Below, one piece after another: positions 11,594 through 22,901 of a stretch of DNA of 64,000 bases. Position 1 is the first letter of the stretch, and every line of letters starts with the position of its first letter. This DNA is from Aphanomyces cochlioides. Its lineage: Eukaryota; Oomycota; Saprolegniomycetes; Saprolegniales; Verrucalvaceae. Below the pieces are notes generated by a model. That model did no database searches. It had not been told where the DNA came from and saw only the letters and a list, made by a program, of their open reading frames with translations. The position numbers and the translations under genes were made by a program. The DNA is taken from positions 1,364,001 to 1,428,000 of the forward strand of contig JAHQRK010000002.1 of the NCBI GenBank assembly GCA_019828595.1. Direction: 5' to 3'.

Positions 11594-13835
11594 CTACAGT
11601 TGATCCAGTCGACGCACAGACTGCTCTCGCTTGATGGCCTTTGTGAGCAGAAGCGCTCGGCGATCGATGGCGAGTTTTTCTGCGTCGGCTTCGATTTCTT
11701 CACGGACTTCGCCTTGCAGACGATGCAGCACTTGGAGAAATGTCGGACGGTCACCAGGTTGATCTTGCAGACAGTCTTGGATCAGTCGTCGTCGTTGTGG
11801 AAGACAAGTCGGTGGCAACGACGGTCGAAGGCCGTCTTTCGCCACACGCATCATCACTTTCAAGCCCGTCAAGTCAATGTCATGGTACGGAGTTTGCCGT
11901 GTTTCCAATTCCGTCTACAAAGATTTCACTGATCAAACAAGGATCCATGACGTGGGAGACATACGAGAACGATCCCAAACGAGTAGACATCTGCCGACAC
12001 GTCGTATTTTTCATTGCGAATGACTTCAGGAGCTAGCCAGAATGGCGTGCCCACGACTGTGGTCAACGCATCCAAGTCCTTCTTGTAGCGCCTGGAGAGC
12101 CCAAAATCGCTCACTTTGCAACCAAATGTAGCCGAGCAGAGCAAGTTGACACTCTTCAAGTCTCGATGGACGACAGGAGGTTCTACAGCAGCCAGATATG
12201 AAACACGGAGCCAAGGCAATTTTACCTTGGGAATGCAAGTAGAGCATGCCAGAGACGGCATCAATTGCCATTTTAAGCAGTGGATCACTCCAGACGAAGA
12301 CACGACCGAGCGCAGAATGGAGAACGCTGTGCATATCACCATGCTCCATGTATTCGAGGACCATGCAGACGTTGGAGCAGTTATCCCACGAGGCGCCGAT
12401 GAATTGGACAATGTTTGGATGACGCAGACTCGACATGAGTTCGATTTCTTCACGGAAACGCTGAATGGAGGCCAACGAGATGGCATCGCGACGAATACGC
12501 TTGCAGACGACATTCGTGCCCAAGTAACTAGCCTAAAAGCACACATGATAAGTCTTGGCTTTAGAACGAGGGCGGGAATACCTTGATGACTTCGCCACTG
12601 GCACCACGGCCGATGATCTTGATAAAGGCAAGGTCATCAAAGGGGATCTGAATCATCTCCAAATGCTTGGACTTGAGCACTTGACGCACAGCCTGCGTTT
12701 CAGATTCGCATGCGGGATCATTCAGCAGCGCTTTCTCCACTTTGTTGAGCGTAAATTGGAGATCTGCGTTTTCTTTCTCGACATGGATCTTGGCGAGGAA
12801 AGATCTCCGCGCCGCTCGGTCAGAATGGTAACAAGCCATGCAAAGCAACAAACCAGGGGTGGCATAGCTCACAATGATCACAGCTTGAATGCTCAAGTGG
12901 TAGAGGGTCAAGACAATCAAGAGCGATCCCGACGAAATGACAAGCAGGAAGACCACTTGGGGAAAGTCAAGGCGAATAATGACAGCCAAGGTAGAGCTGA
13001 TGAGGATGATAAAAATTGACCCCAGCGACACAAAGGCGCTGTACATGTTCTTGTTGGTCTGAGGGAGGTGGAGCTCTGCAAAGGCAGTCTGATTGCACAG
13101 GCCGTCGTTGCTGACGGAGATACGAAGGGCTTCTCTGAACTTTTCCGTTGAAATGCTGCATTGGTAGGCAAACCACATCTAGATGGAAAGCTAAGAGGCA
13201 GGGTAGACAGGGGAGTGACATACCTGCATGCCACACATAAATGTGAGAAGAATCAGCGTCAAGGAGAACTTCCAGCGCTTACGGAATGGACTATCTTCGT
13301 CAATCCAAGCCACGAATGGAATGGCGGCGAAGAAGTAGGCCCATTGGACCCACTCTTCCGCTCGAGAGAACGCTTTGGGCAGCAATTCCCCGCTTGGTTG
13401 ATTCGCCAGAGTCATGGAAGATACGACAAAGAAGACAATGTGAAGAGTCATGATCGTCATGACAGTGTTGCGCGCACGGACATACCGTTCGCCTTGGCAA
13501 TATTCTTGATAAAGTTGTTCCAAAGTGGGGTCGAGAAAGCGACAGCTCACACGGTAAAACAATGTGGCGTCGAGTTCGCGATTATTTGCTGAAATTTCTT
13601 GAGATGGTGTGGCTGGCGTCGTTGTAGGTGTTCTCGGCGTCAGGATTGGAAAGTCCAGAGGCGGCACTCGAACCGAGTGGCTTCCAATTAACGACACTGA
13701 TCGATCGGTCGGAATCCTCGTCATTTCGCCATTCTTTCGCTTCTGAATTTCATCAAAGAGGCGTTCCATCCGCATGGCGTTCAGGCCGAGCTCATCTTCC
13801 TTGTCCTTGCTCCGCTTCGAGAAGAACCCCATCAT
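11594..13835 (-). CDS. Six-TM tyrosine kinase-like (TKL) protein kinase
   Basis: Predicted membrane-anchored Ser/Thr kinase. Five exons (13835-13224, 13178-12582, 12532-12226, 12182-11965, 11914-11594; introns 43-50 nt) join in frame to about 684 residues. A cytosolic N-terminus with TPRTPTTTPATPS is followed by six hydrophobic segments between about residues 124 and 325, then a helical linker and the kinase domain from about 384. All key motifs are present: GRGASGEV glycine loop, VVCKRI lysine, HRDLKSVN catalytic loop, DFGLSR, and a WLAPEV APE motif. The domain looks active. TKL kinases with membrane N-termini are expanded in oomycetes; the ligand, if any, is unknown. A TATCCGGATA motif sits 55 bp before the ATG. 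Confidence 0.9.
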
Positions 13836-13889
13836 GTCGGTGCTTCCGACGGAAGTTCAGACCAAATGTCGCCTTTGCACCTCGTTCTG

Positions 13890-13900
13890 TATCCGGATAA
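13890..13900 (-). promoter_or_regulatory. TATCCGGATA motif upstream of the TKL kinase
   Basis: TATCCGGATAA lies 55-65 bp upstream of the kinase ATG (13835, minus strand). It is the same near-palindrome as before the channel, membrane-protein and lamin-tail genes. Inverted CCAAT boxes follow at about 13915-13975. Confidence 0.45.
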
Positions 13901-14960
13901 CCTCAATAAGATTCCAATAACCAATCAAATCTCAATAAAAATTTGGTGTTGATTTGGATTGGTTGCTTTTTAGCCAATCATAAAAATGTTCAACGAAATG
14001 CCATGGTGCTTGCCTTGCGCAGCGATGATGTGTGATCCATCCTACGCGGTGTTGGCGCGGTTCTACGCACAGGAGCTTTATGGCATTCTCTAGCCAAATT
14101 GCTGCTTTATGAAGGCTGAAACCTTTACGAAGTATGCGTTGAATCAGCCTGCAATACTCGTGGATGGCTGATATTCGCCTCTTCACTCAGATGTGGTTGA
14201 TACCGTACGTGTGACTCGCCCATGTTTGATTCCATGCAGAATGGAGGCTGTGGGGCTAGCTCAAATTTGCCTTGACTGCGAGCGTCGTATCTAGCCTTGG
14301 TTTGTAGAGCTAAAGTTCAAGCTTGAACTGGCAAACGGTCGCATTGTGCCACGCATTTTCAATTGGTTGGCATCTTGATGCCAAGGGATCGAGGGCACGA
14401 GCTACTAGGTGAACATTCGTGGAGACTTGAATCCCTGTGTTTAAGGACAGTAAAGCAGCATACTCTTCTGACTTGATTGAGTGCATTTCAATAGACTTGA
14501 CCGTGTTGTGGCCCGTCGATTATCACTTACATGGATACACACTTTAGGGCATTAGAGTGATCAGGTCCACTGATGAATAGCACATTCAACGTCATGTCAA
14601 GATCGCTTGTCTGTTCGTCAAAGCTACACGTGCATTCAAGGCTATGGCTCACTCATGTCAAGATGGCGACCTTCATCTGTGATGGACTCACTTCAATGTG
14701 CACCTTGAGCCACTATACCTTTTCAGCTCATGGGGGATGAAGTTGAGCCCCTCGTAGTTGCTGTCCCGAGCATCGTGGGCAGCAAGGGGGTACTGGTGTT
14801 CTACGCCGGGTTTGGAGGTGTTTGGACTCAATGGGGCAACATTTCACCAATCTCGACATCTTGGAGTGATCCGTGATTGACCCATTAGCCACTTCATGTC
14901 TTTTTCAGTGTCCCACGACATTCAGTCACTCAATCACTGACAGACCATTTTTCTGAACTA
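13901..14960. other. Intergenic, no confident gene
   Basis: CCAAT/ATTGG boxes cluster at 13915-13975. A minus ORF at 13932-14186 (84 codons) has no recognisable motif. Nothing else is supported up to the inverted-repeat element at 14961. Confidence 0.5.
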
Positions 14961-15434
14961 TTTTACTAGTTTTACCAAAAGTGGGACAATTATGGCAAAA
15001 GTGCTGGGGCTGAGTGTGGGCCTCACCAAAAAGTTTCTGATGGCCCCCACATTTGAAAATCTTCTTCTCCGTGGCACCCAAGTGAAGAAAGTCAGGTTCC
15101 CCTGTTCAAAGTGTGATGCCACCTTTTCTAGAAAGCGCAACATGAAAGTTCATCAAACACGACGAATTTGCAAGGAAAACCGAACGGCTTAATGCCGCAA
15201 AGAAGGTAGTGAGGCAAGCGTAAGCGCAACAAGTACGTTCCCAAATTATTATCTTGTCCTGGATGGTCTTCTTCGTTTACCATTGATTGTCGGGCACATT
15301 ACGTAATTAGGCTAATTTCATAACATAATGGCCCCCACTGTTGGAAATTCTCCAATGGGGGGTCAAAAAGCCCCACTTTTGTGAAAGCCCCCACTTTTGC
15401 CATAATTGTCCCACTTTTGGTAAAATTAGTAATA
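14961..15434. mobile_element. 474-bp element with terminal inverted repeats and TA flanks
   Basis: The left end (14961-15003) and the reverse complement of the right end (15392-15434) match over about 40 bp; shared core TTTTACCAAAAGTGGGACAA and ATTATGGCAAAAGTG. TA dinucleotides flank both ends, as after Tc1/mariner-type insertion. The motif CCCCACTTTTG is repeated at 15371, 15389, 15410 (CCCACTTTTG) and 15440. No transposase is present, so it is a non-autonomous element, with a small zinc-finger ORF inside. Confidence 0.7.
14992..15192 (+). CDS. Small C2HC-type zinc-finger ORF inside the inverted-repeat element
   Basis: A 66-codon ORF whose ATG lies inside the left terminal repeat. Its C-terminal half contains CSKCDATFSRKRNMKVHQTR followed by RIC, i.e. 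C-x2-C-x12-H-x4-C with the Phe and a hydrophobic residue at classic zinc-finger positions. The N-terminal half is basic and unassigned. It could be a captured DNA-binding domain or a chance ORF; expression is unknown. Confidence 0.4.
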   Translation: MAKVLGLSVGLTKKFLMAPTFENLLLRGTQVKKVRFPCSKCDATFSRKRNMKVHQTRRICKENRTA

Positions 15435-15436
15435 TA

Positions 15437-16268
15437 GTCCCCACTTTTGGCAAAAGTCCCTTTACGTAAAATTTACTACAGAGCTGAATAAATCATGGGT
15501 TTCGCACCTCAAAATAATTCGTTGTCAGTACTCAAGTACTACTCCAGATACTTTCAGAGGCTTGAGTCTACATCATGAACGAGGGACTACATTGCTTTCA
15601 TTTAAATTATACGAACACTGACCGTGCTGGCATGCGACATCCATGTTCAATGCAATGGGAGCTTCGTTTGTTCCATGCAGCACCCATCACCCGCCCTTGG
15701 ACCTCGCTCATTCATCACCTTCGTGACTCACATATGTAACATTCCTAGCATTTGTTGGGAATGCCATCGGTCCAGAGTTGCTAATGGTAGATAAATATCC
15801 GAGTAGTTATTATGAGCAGAATTCTACTTTTGAATTAAAATATATGGGAATTCGTGAAGAAAGCATCGAAAATCATACAATTTCAACTATTTTGACGGAT
15901 TCGTTATGGTTTATAGTGTAATATGAGCGATATGCCAATTGAACTTTCTTTGCATGTTGTAATGGAGCACGCTCTCGTAGCTGCGGCGTGTGGATGCCTA
16001 AGTCGACGGCAAGATGCAAGAACAAAGCTCTAGAGCGCAAACGACGTCAAGCAGCGAGAACATTTGCGAGAGATTTCTTTATTGAGATCATCGAGATCAT
16101 GGCAATAGTCAGCATGCGAAATTCGGTAGAGTTGTCAGCGTCGCTGGAATGAATTACCGGTACAAGTACCGTATGGTCGTGAGCCAGGACTGGCATCAAC
16201 CACGGGGCTGATCGGGGAACAAATTTCCTCTTGAGCTCATTCTTCAATTCGACTCGAATACGGGAGAC
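15437..16268. other. Intergenic, no gene seen
   Basis: AT-rich upstream region of the carboxypeptidase gene; no ORF, RNA gene or clear motif recognised. Confidence 0.5.
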
Positions 16269-17726
16269 ATGGTCCGCCTTCTTTCCATTTCCTCTGCGTT
16301 GCTCGCTTCCGCCACTGCCTTCTTCCTCAAGGACAAGAAGACCATCGATTACTTCATCCTGAAGGAATCCGCCGGCATTGAAGATGTGCAAGCTACTGTC
16401 CCTGATTTGTGGTTCGAAAACCAATTGCTCGACCACACTGACCCATCGAACAAGATGACATGGAAGCAACGCTACCACGTCAACTCCCAATGGTTCAAGG
16501 GCGGCAACTCCCCTGTCTTCCTCTACATCAACGGTGAAAACGTTGCCGATCCCACCACCGTGACGACCACCGCGTACTTCATGAGCGAGTTGGCCATCAA
16601 GTATGGTGCTTTGGTTGTCTCCGTTGAACATCGTTTCTATGGTCAATCCCAACCCACCGGCGACTTGAAGCTTGAAAGCTTGAAGTACTTGACCATGGAA
16701 CAAGCTTTGGCTGATTTGGTCAACTTCCAAAAGTACTACGTCTCCCAAAACGCCAACTTGACCTCGGCTAACAAGTGGATTACCTTTGGTGGTAGTTACC
16801 CTGGTATGCTCTCCGGTTTCGCCAAGAGCAAGTACCCCGACATCTTCGCCGGCTCCGTTGCCAGTTCCGCCCCAATCCACACCAAGACTGACTTTTACGA
16901 GTACAGTGAAAAGGTCGCTTATGGCTTGAAGTACTTTGGCGGCGACGCTTGCGTCAACACGATTGCCCAAGCTTTCAAGGACTTGCACGAATTGGTCGCC
17001 GCCGAAGACACTTCCAAGCTCAACAACCTCTTCAACTTGTGCGCTCCCATCAAGAACGACTTGGACCGCATGACGGTCGAAGTTGGTATCTTTAGCGGTT
17101 TTCAAGGTATTGCCCAATACAACGGCTTGGAAGACTACAGCTTGACCGACGTCTGCAATGACTTCGCTGCTGGCTCTGGTACGCCTATCGAAAAGCTTGC
17201 CAACTGGACCAAGACCCACACCTGGGACTCGCGCAAGTGCACTGGTACTGACTACAAGACCGAGTGGCTCGACTTCGTTTCTGACACCACCGTTTCGGAC
17301 AACACCTACCGCCAATGGCTCTACCAAACGTGCGCTGAATTTGGCTTTGGTCAAACCACTGCCAAGTCCAACTCGCTCTTCGGAGTGCTCAAGTACGGCA
17401 CGGTCGAAAACGTGTACTACGAATTGTGCAAGGATGCTTACAACATCACCAACACTGAAGACCGTGCTGCTGCCAGCCGCAAGACGTACGGTAGCTTGCA
17501 AATCGATGTGGCCAACGTTGTGTGGCCCACCGGCACCATTGACCCTTGGTCTGCCTTGGCTTTGTCGAACTCGTCCAAGCCTGTCAACCCTCGTTCGGAA
17601 GTTGTTGACATTCCAGGCACTGCCCATTGCTGCGATATGTACCACAGTCGCTACAACTTTGCTCCCCAATGGGCCCACGACCGCATTGAAGCCGCCGTCG
17701 TGAGCTATTTGCATGACAAGTGCTAA
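16269..17726 (+). CDS. Secreted S28-family serine carboxypeptidase (Pro-Xaa type)
   Basis: Intronless 485-residue protein. MVRLLSISSALLASATAFF is a clear signal peptide, so the enzyme is secreted or vacuolar. Family S28 enzymes cleave next to proline. The triad is visible: nucleophile Ser176 in FGGSYPGM, Asp425 in GTIDPWSA and His453 in GTAHCCDMY. HTDPSNKMTWKQRY and VEHRFYGQSQPT are further S28 signatures. Length matches lysosomal Pro-X carboxypeptidase. Several NxT/NxS sites could be glycosylated. Strong C/G third-position bias suggests high expression. A 555-codon antisense ORF across the gene is a by-product of that bias. Confidence 0.95.
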   Translation: MVRLLSISSALLASATAFFLKDKKTIDYFILKESAGIEDVQATVPDLWFENQLLDHTDPSNKMTWKQRYHVNSQWFKGGNSPVFLYINGENVADPTTVTTTAYFMSELAIKYGALVVSVEHRFYGQSQPTGDLKLESLKYLTMEQALADLVNFQKYYVSQNANLTSANKWITFGGSYPGMLSGFAKSKYPDIFAGSVASSAPIHTKTDFYEYSEKVAYGLKYFGGDACVNTIAQAFKDLHELVAAEDTSKLNNLFNLCAPIKNDLDRMTVEVGIFSGFQGIAQYNGLEDYSLTDVCNDFAAGSGTPIEKLANWTKTHTWDSRKCTGTDYKTEWLDFVSDTTVSDNTYRQWLYQTCAEFGFGQTTAKSNSLFGVLKYGTVENVYYELCKDAYNITNTEDRAAASRKTYGSLQIDVANVVWPTGTIDPWSALALSNSSKPVNPRSEVVDIPGTAHCCDMYHSRYNFAPQWAHDRIEAAVVSYLHDKC

Positions 17727-18881
17727 AGTACTTAATCAACTTCGTTGCTGTCTACATTCAAGTGATCATGTTGCCGTCATGTAACATGATAAGGGACAAC
17801 ATGATTCATGCTGTCCCACTAGGGTGCGCCATTTACACTTTACACTCAACACAGACAGTGTAAAATTTTACGTATAGAAATTCGTACTTTACATTTAATG
17901 TAGAGCACAGCTGTTTCTTTTTAGAGCATTTACTATTAATAGTACGACTACATTTTGACAAAGCGCAGGAACAGGTTATCCCCAGACAAGGTAACTCAAC
18001 TTGTTCAGCTGTACATGAATTCAGATGTGTCTGGGCGGGGCAGCCTTGTTGATGTCATGATGGGAAATGAAAGCGACGGTGGTTGCAGCGATAATGAGGC
18101 AGAAACCCAAACAGCCAACTAAGTATCGCTTGATAGACATATTGGTACAATAAAATTGCATTCATATTCACTCATTTGAGCTGTGTAGCAAGATCCTGGC
18201 AGGTTACAGTTTGTGTTCCAGAATAGACACAGATTTGATTGGCTGAAATACTGAGGGCTGGTAAATATACACCTATAGTGGTACTAAGTTTTGATTGGCT
18301 AAATCTTGAGATCACCCATGTATAGAGTTTAACAGTACTTGTATTAAATAATATATTTTGATAACAAATCTCGTACTTAGCATATTTGAGCTATGCTATA
18401 TGCTCAAAATTCTTGAATTTTGATTAATTGTGAAATATAATCTATACCTTTTCAATAACAATTTGTCTTTGCCTTATATTCACCGATTGGCTTAAATTTT
18501 GAATCGAATATAGTTTCCAAGTCAAAAATGTGTAATGAGATTGGAGAATCCATGTTTCCTTCAAAATATTATTCCTTTTGAATTTTATGGCATTATTTTA
18601 TACAGTGCAAAGGAGTGAGGCTAAAACTGCAAGTACCACTGTACATGTATATTGTATACTACCAAATATATGTGGTTCACGAAACTATTTTGCCGGATGT
18701 ATATGGGAATCGCGAAATGCGAAATTTCGCAATGTGGGATATATAGATATAATTTGACTTGCCGTTTGTATATGCGAGAATATACCTCAGGATATATATG
18801 GATTCTCGAAACGACGGGGAAACGTTTATCCGGCTCATCAGTCGTATTAAGTTTCCAAGTTTCTGCATGATAAGCACACGC
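17727..18881. other. Intergenic; candidate left end of a repeat unit
   Basis: No gene recognised. At 17818-17850 the string TAGGGTGCGCCATTTAC resembles, in inverted orientation, a string near 22770 (see findings). GATTGGCT boxes occur at about 18237 and 18294. GCGAAATTTCGC (18719-18730) is a short palindrome. Confidence 0.4.
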
Positions 18882-21236
18882 ATGGACGAAGGTGATGAAG
18901 TGATGAGCATGCGTCTTGCCCCAAGGACAAGATATCAATACAACACTGTAGTACGCCGGTTGCACGCTTGGCTGGAGATAGAGCATCCTCAACTGGTTGC
19001 CAACGGTAAGGTTGTGCTTCCACTTGACCCGCATGCATGCAAGCGCTTTCTGAGTCACGAGGCTCAGAAGAATACAAAAGGAAAAGATAATGAGGGGCCG
19101 CAGTATAAGTCGTCAGCGGCTATAAATGCGTGTCGCAGTGCTATCGTCTATTTGCATCGTGAAAATCGCGTCAAAATGTCCGACGAGCTCGTCACAGTTC
19201 TTGCAGGTAAGTTCACCTAATTTCAAACTTGACATTGTTTAGATTATTTGAGTGGCTACAAAAGAAAGGTGGCAATGCTGAAAGAGGAGGGGAAAATGCC
19301 CATCGGCGAGGGCAAAGATCCAGTATCGATTGATGGTGAGGTCGATTGTTAACGTCTTCTAATTGAAATTCCTGTATAAGCTATCGTTATCTGTCGCAAA
19401 AAGCGCTTCATGGCGAAAATGATAAGAAATCTTATCGAATTGCTCATTGCTATCTCTTAATGTGTTGGAATTTGATTGCAAGAGCTGCCAGTGTCGGTGC
19501 TCTTCGCTATGATCACATTACATGGGAAGGTATTGTTCATTCTAAAATGATGTAAGTGTCATGGTAGGTGATGCTCTGGTTGTTCAGTACAGTCGAGCAA
19601 AAAATGATCAAGAGGGTACAAACTGCCATCCTCATCGTGTCTTTGCCAACCCCAACAGTCCTGAAATATGTCCAATCTTGAGGTTTGTTGAACCTACTTC
19701 ACGTTCGACTAATTTGGTATGAAGTCTAGCAGTACTGGTATTCACTAGGGGTGCCCAGAGAGACGATTCTACAACTCTCTTGTTTGGGCCAAACGCAAAA
19801 GAACGGTTCTCAGCGTGGCTTTCAAAGACATGCCATTCATTTAAGGATGAGATTATAAGTCTAGGTACATTCTAGAGTAAACTTTGTACTACCGATTCCG
19901 TAGGACTCTCGGTCGATGACATAGGAACGCATTCCTTTCGAAAGGGGGTCGCCAGCGAGTTGTCCAGCAACCCAGGTGGTCCAAATCCCGTGTCTGTCTA
20001 TCTTCGGGCTGGTTGGACACTTGGACCTGTTCAAGGGCGGTACATCTTTACTGGATCTGGTGGCGATCAATTCGTCGGACGGGCAGCTGCAGGTAGGTAG
20101 ACTCACACACAGATCATATATTATAGTCATAGGCCTCAATGTCAACACAGCAGAGTTTGCCATTTTGCCACCCCACTTCGAGTCGAGTGTGCTTACAGGT
20201 GACCAGTGGGAAGTGATTCTGCCAGGGTATTCAACGTGGTATCCGAGCTGTTTTCGTATGTCAGTGCCTTATCTCTTGGCATCAATCGTGTACAACATGG
20301 ACTGGTTGGAATCAGTTGTCGAGAAGAATCACCCATTCTTTTCATCCGCTCTTTAGAGATCCAACATGATTCCAACTCTAAAACGGCATGTCCATTGTGG
20401 GGTTGTCCACAATACTACGACGGGTATGCGTGCAAGTGGTGTTCCCCCATGTAGTGTTGTCACATCAGCTCAACTGTGTTAAAAATGAGCTCCAAAATGT
20501 CTTGCAAACGATAAGTGAAATGCCCGAATTGATTACAAAAAGCATAAGCGAGCAATTGCAGAGCTATCAAAGAAGTGCAGTGTCAAACGAGTCTATTCAC
20601 GACCTCTTTAATCAAATTCGTTCTGCTATATTAAAGGATCTTTTGGCCAATACCACCCAAAGCATTAATTCGACAACCTCGCGCCTTCAACCCAGTGTGA
20701 CCTCTGAGCTCATGTTTTTGCCTCAGCAGTCAACAGAATATCTAGCTTGCCCAACAGGAAAGATGTCTGATATGTGGACGCTATGGTGGAAAGGTGTACC
20801 TGAGAAGTCTCGTTCACCATTGAGATTGATACGGCCAAAACATTTTGCGAAGAATTCGGATCGAGTAAATCTATCCAAGCTACGACGTGTGATTGAGCAT
20901 TTGTTAAAATTCTCTGATGTACCTGCAGGCTCTATTCCTCAACTCACCTCGACAAACTCAACTGCCCTTTACTCTCGTTGTTTCAAAAAGCTTTGCCATT
21001 CACTTTTCAAAAATCTTGCCACTGAACAATTCGAAAAGCTTCGTCTCGACGAGATGAGCTATGCTACACTCTATACACGCATTGCAAAGAGTAAGAATGA
21101 GATTAAGTGAGATCTAATGTACCTGTTTTGCTTGTTTGTTGCTTGTTTGCATTCATTCAGATTCACTCCAGCGTGGCCTGACGACAAGCAATCATCCCCT
21201 CGATCATTCGAATGGCTTGCAGCTCCACTTGATTGA
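18882..21236 (+). CDS. Crypton tyrosine recombinase (multi-exon DNA transposon gene)
   Basis: Encodes the recombinase of a Crypton, which moves by tyrosine-recombinase site-specific recombination. Exon 1 (18882-19206) gives the helical N-terminal domain (RTRYQYNTVVRRLHAWLEIE). It is followed by several short exons separated by small introns. The catalytic domain shows the box-I arginine in GALRYDHITWE (near 19505), box II as THSFRKG (near 19930), AGWTLG, and the tyrosine in GRYIF (near 20045). From 20463 the C-terminal part has MSDMWTLWWKGVPEKSRSPL and RRVIEHLL, resembling the GCR1_C domain often found in Cryptons. A final exon may end at 21236. The exon 2-3 junction near 19336-19400 is unclear: the best-looking acceptor shifts frame, so a small lesion cannot be excluded. 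Confidence 0.75.
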
Positions 21237-21453
21237 TAGTCATGCGTCTTGTCAATCGCATGCTTCCATAGCTTGGCGGCTTGGACGACTTTCACTGGCA
21301 TTTTACCACCTTGACGGGCATTCAGGCATCACTTGACCACTGCAACAGATATCCATGCATCCAAGTCACTCACTATGATGGAAATGCCATAGAAACTAAT
21401 AGTATGCATTTGAAGAGGTTTCGCGTTCCTTTCGCAAACCCCCAAATATCTGT

Positions 21454-22645
21454 AAATAGACCGGCCCCAAGGGGGGGCCGCTCTATTTGATTTTCCTCTA
21501 TATTATTATATGTCGGACATGCACGAACTATAATGTTTCACGAGTATATAGAGTGTAGAGGAAGGCACGGTGATAGACTCAATGCCACTCATTTCTTCAT
21601 TCAATCGCCATGGGGAAGGTCAAGTGGAGTTTTGACATGACTAACAAGCTGCAAGCAATAGAATACGCCAAGAAATCCAATAACCATCAAGCGGCAAAGA
21701 AGTTCAAGGCATCAAGGTCGACGATCCAAGACTGGAGGAGGCAAGAAGAGGACTTGCACAAGCTCCTTGCCAAGAACCGTCAAGCCAAGAGACTCAGTGG
21801 AGGAGGTCGCCCGCTCACCTCTGTCGAGCATGAAGAAATCCTCTTTGAAAGGATCCTTTACGAGAGATTACTGAAACTTCGTGTTACTAGAAGTATGATC
21901 CTTCTGTGGGCAAGACAGCTCAGTAGTGAGCTGGAAATTGAATCTCTTGCATGCAGCAAGGGATGGCTTGGACGATTCCTCGAACGGCACGACTTTGTCC
22001 TGCGACAACCGACCCAGAAGCAACTGCTCACCGACGTGCAAGTCATTGAGAGAGCTTTATCATTCTACGACACAGCCCGCCACCTCATCAATGTGCACGG
22101 ATTAACTCCCGATTGTATTTACAATTTGGACGAAACGTCCATATTTTTCGACCATGACAAATCGACCGTTGATATTCGTGGGGCTCGTGATGTTGCTGTG
22201 CGACCATTTGGCTTTGAAAAGGCGCGAATCACCGCTGTGTTTTGCGCCAATGCAGCTGGTCAGAAAAAGAGGCCATGCCTCTTGGTGATACTTCCATATT
22301 TTATATTTTCTTCATTAAATTGTCTTTTTCACCCAAATTTGTATTTTTTTACCAAAATCGAATTCGATTCCAAATCGATTCGATCATACTGAAGTCAAGT
22401 ATAAATGAAAAGTATGGCAAACGTCCCAAATTAATTACACGTGTGTCTGGGTGTGTTTTGCGTGAATTAGGTAAATACTCGATTCTGATTGGCTGAGCGA
22501 TTAGCAGATCGATTTGAAAAATCGATACATTTCGGACCCCCCTCACAATTTCGAATGAAATTGACAATACATCTTGATCAAAAATTGATTCATAGAGAAA
22601 GTAGTACATCTAGGGGCCGTACTATTTGGTGGAGCCGGTCTATTT
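21454..22645 (+). mobile_element. Truncated pogo-family (Tc1/mariner) element with hairpin end
   Basis: Terminal motif AAATAGACCGGCCCCA at 21454-21469 matches the reverse complement of 22630-22645 (AAATAGACCGGCTCCA) at 15 of 16 bases, marking both ends. The left end is a near-perfect palindrome (21454-21488). The transposase inside lacks its C-terminal half, so the unit is an internal-deletion derivative of roughly 1.2 kb. Confidence 0.6.
21610..22392 (+). pseudogene. Pogo/Tigger transposase, truncated after the first catalytic Asp
   Basis: Starts MGKVKWSFDMTNKLQAIEYA with a psq-type helix-turn-helix (AAKKFKASRSTIQDWRR), then a CENP-B-type DNA-binding region (RSMILLWARQL, CSKGWLGRFLERH) and the first catalytic Asp in IYNLDETSIFF. 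Homology ends near 22285 after AAGQKKRPCLLVI; the remaining codons are AT-rich filler. The second and third catalytic aspartates are missing, so it cannot be an active enzyme. Confidence 0.8.
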
Positions 22646-22786
22646 GGTACTATACAATATTTACCAGCCCTCTGTATCCTTGTGGAGAGTTTACACTTGA
22701 CATTCTTTTACCATGTAAACTGTGTACAGTGAACGTACAGTAAATTCGCGCTTTACGTAAAATGGCACACTCTATGTCCCACACAT

Positions 22787-22860
22787 GTTATCCGGATATT
22801 TTCTTCTATCCGGAACATTGATTGTCATCCGGATAATTTCATCTTTGAGTTATCCGGAAA
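22787..22860 (+). promoter_or_regulatory. Four TATCCGG motifs upstream of the membrane-protein gene
   Basis: GTTATCCGGATATT (22787-22800), TATCCGGAAC (from 22807), ATCCGGATAA (22827-22836) and TTATCCGGAAA (about 22850-22860) lie 42-115 bp before the ATG at 22902. This is the densest cluster of the motif in the window. Confidence 0.45.
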
Positions 22861-22901
22861 GTCGAACTTTTGACTTGAAAGATACTTCGAAGTACATTCT
22901 G

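Noticed and set aside
13932..14186. 84-codon minus ORF upstream of the kinase
   Set aside because: Reads as protein-like but has no motif, no splice partner and lies across a CCAAT-rich promoter region.
16047..17714. 555-codon minus-strand ORF
   Set aside because: Exactly antisense to the S28 carboxypeptidase; hydrophobic/Val-Gly-rich text without motifs, caused by strong third-position C/G bias.
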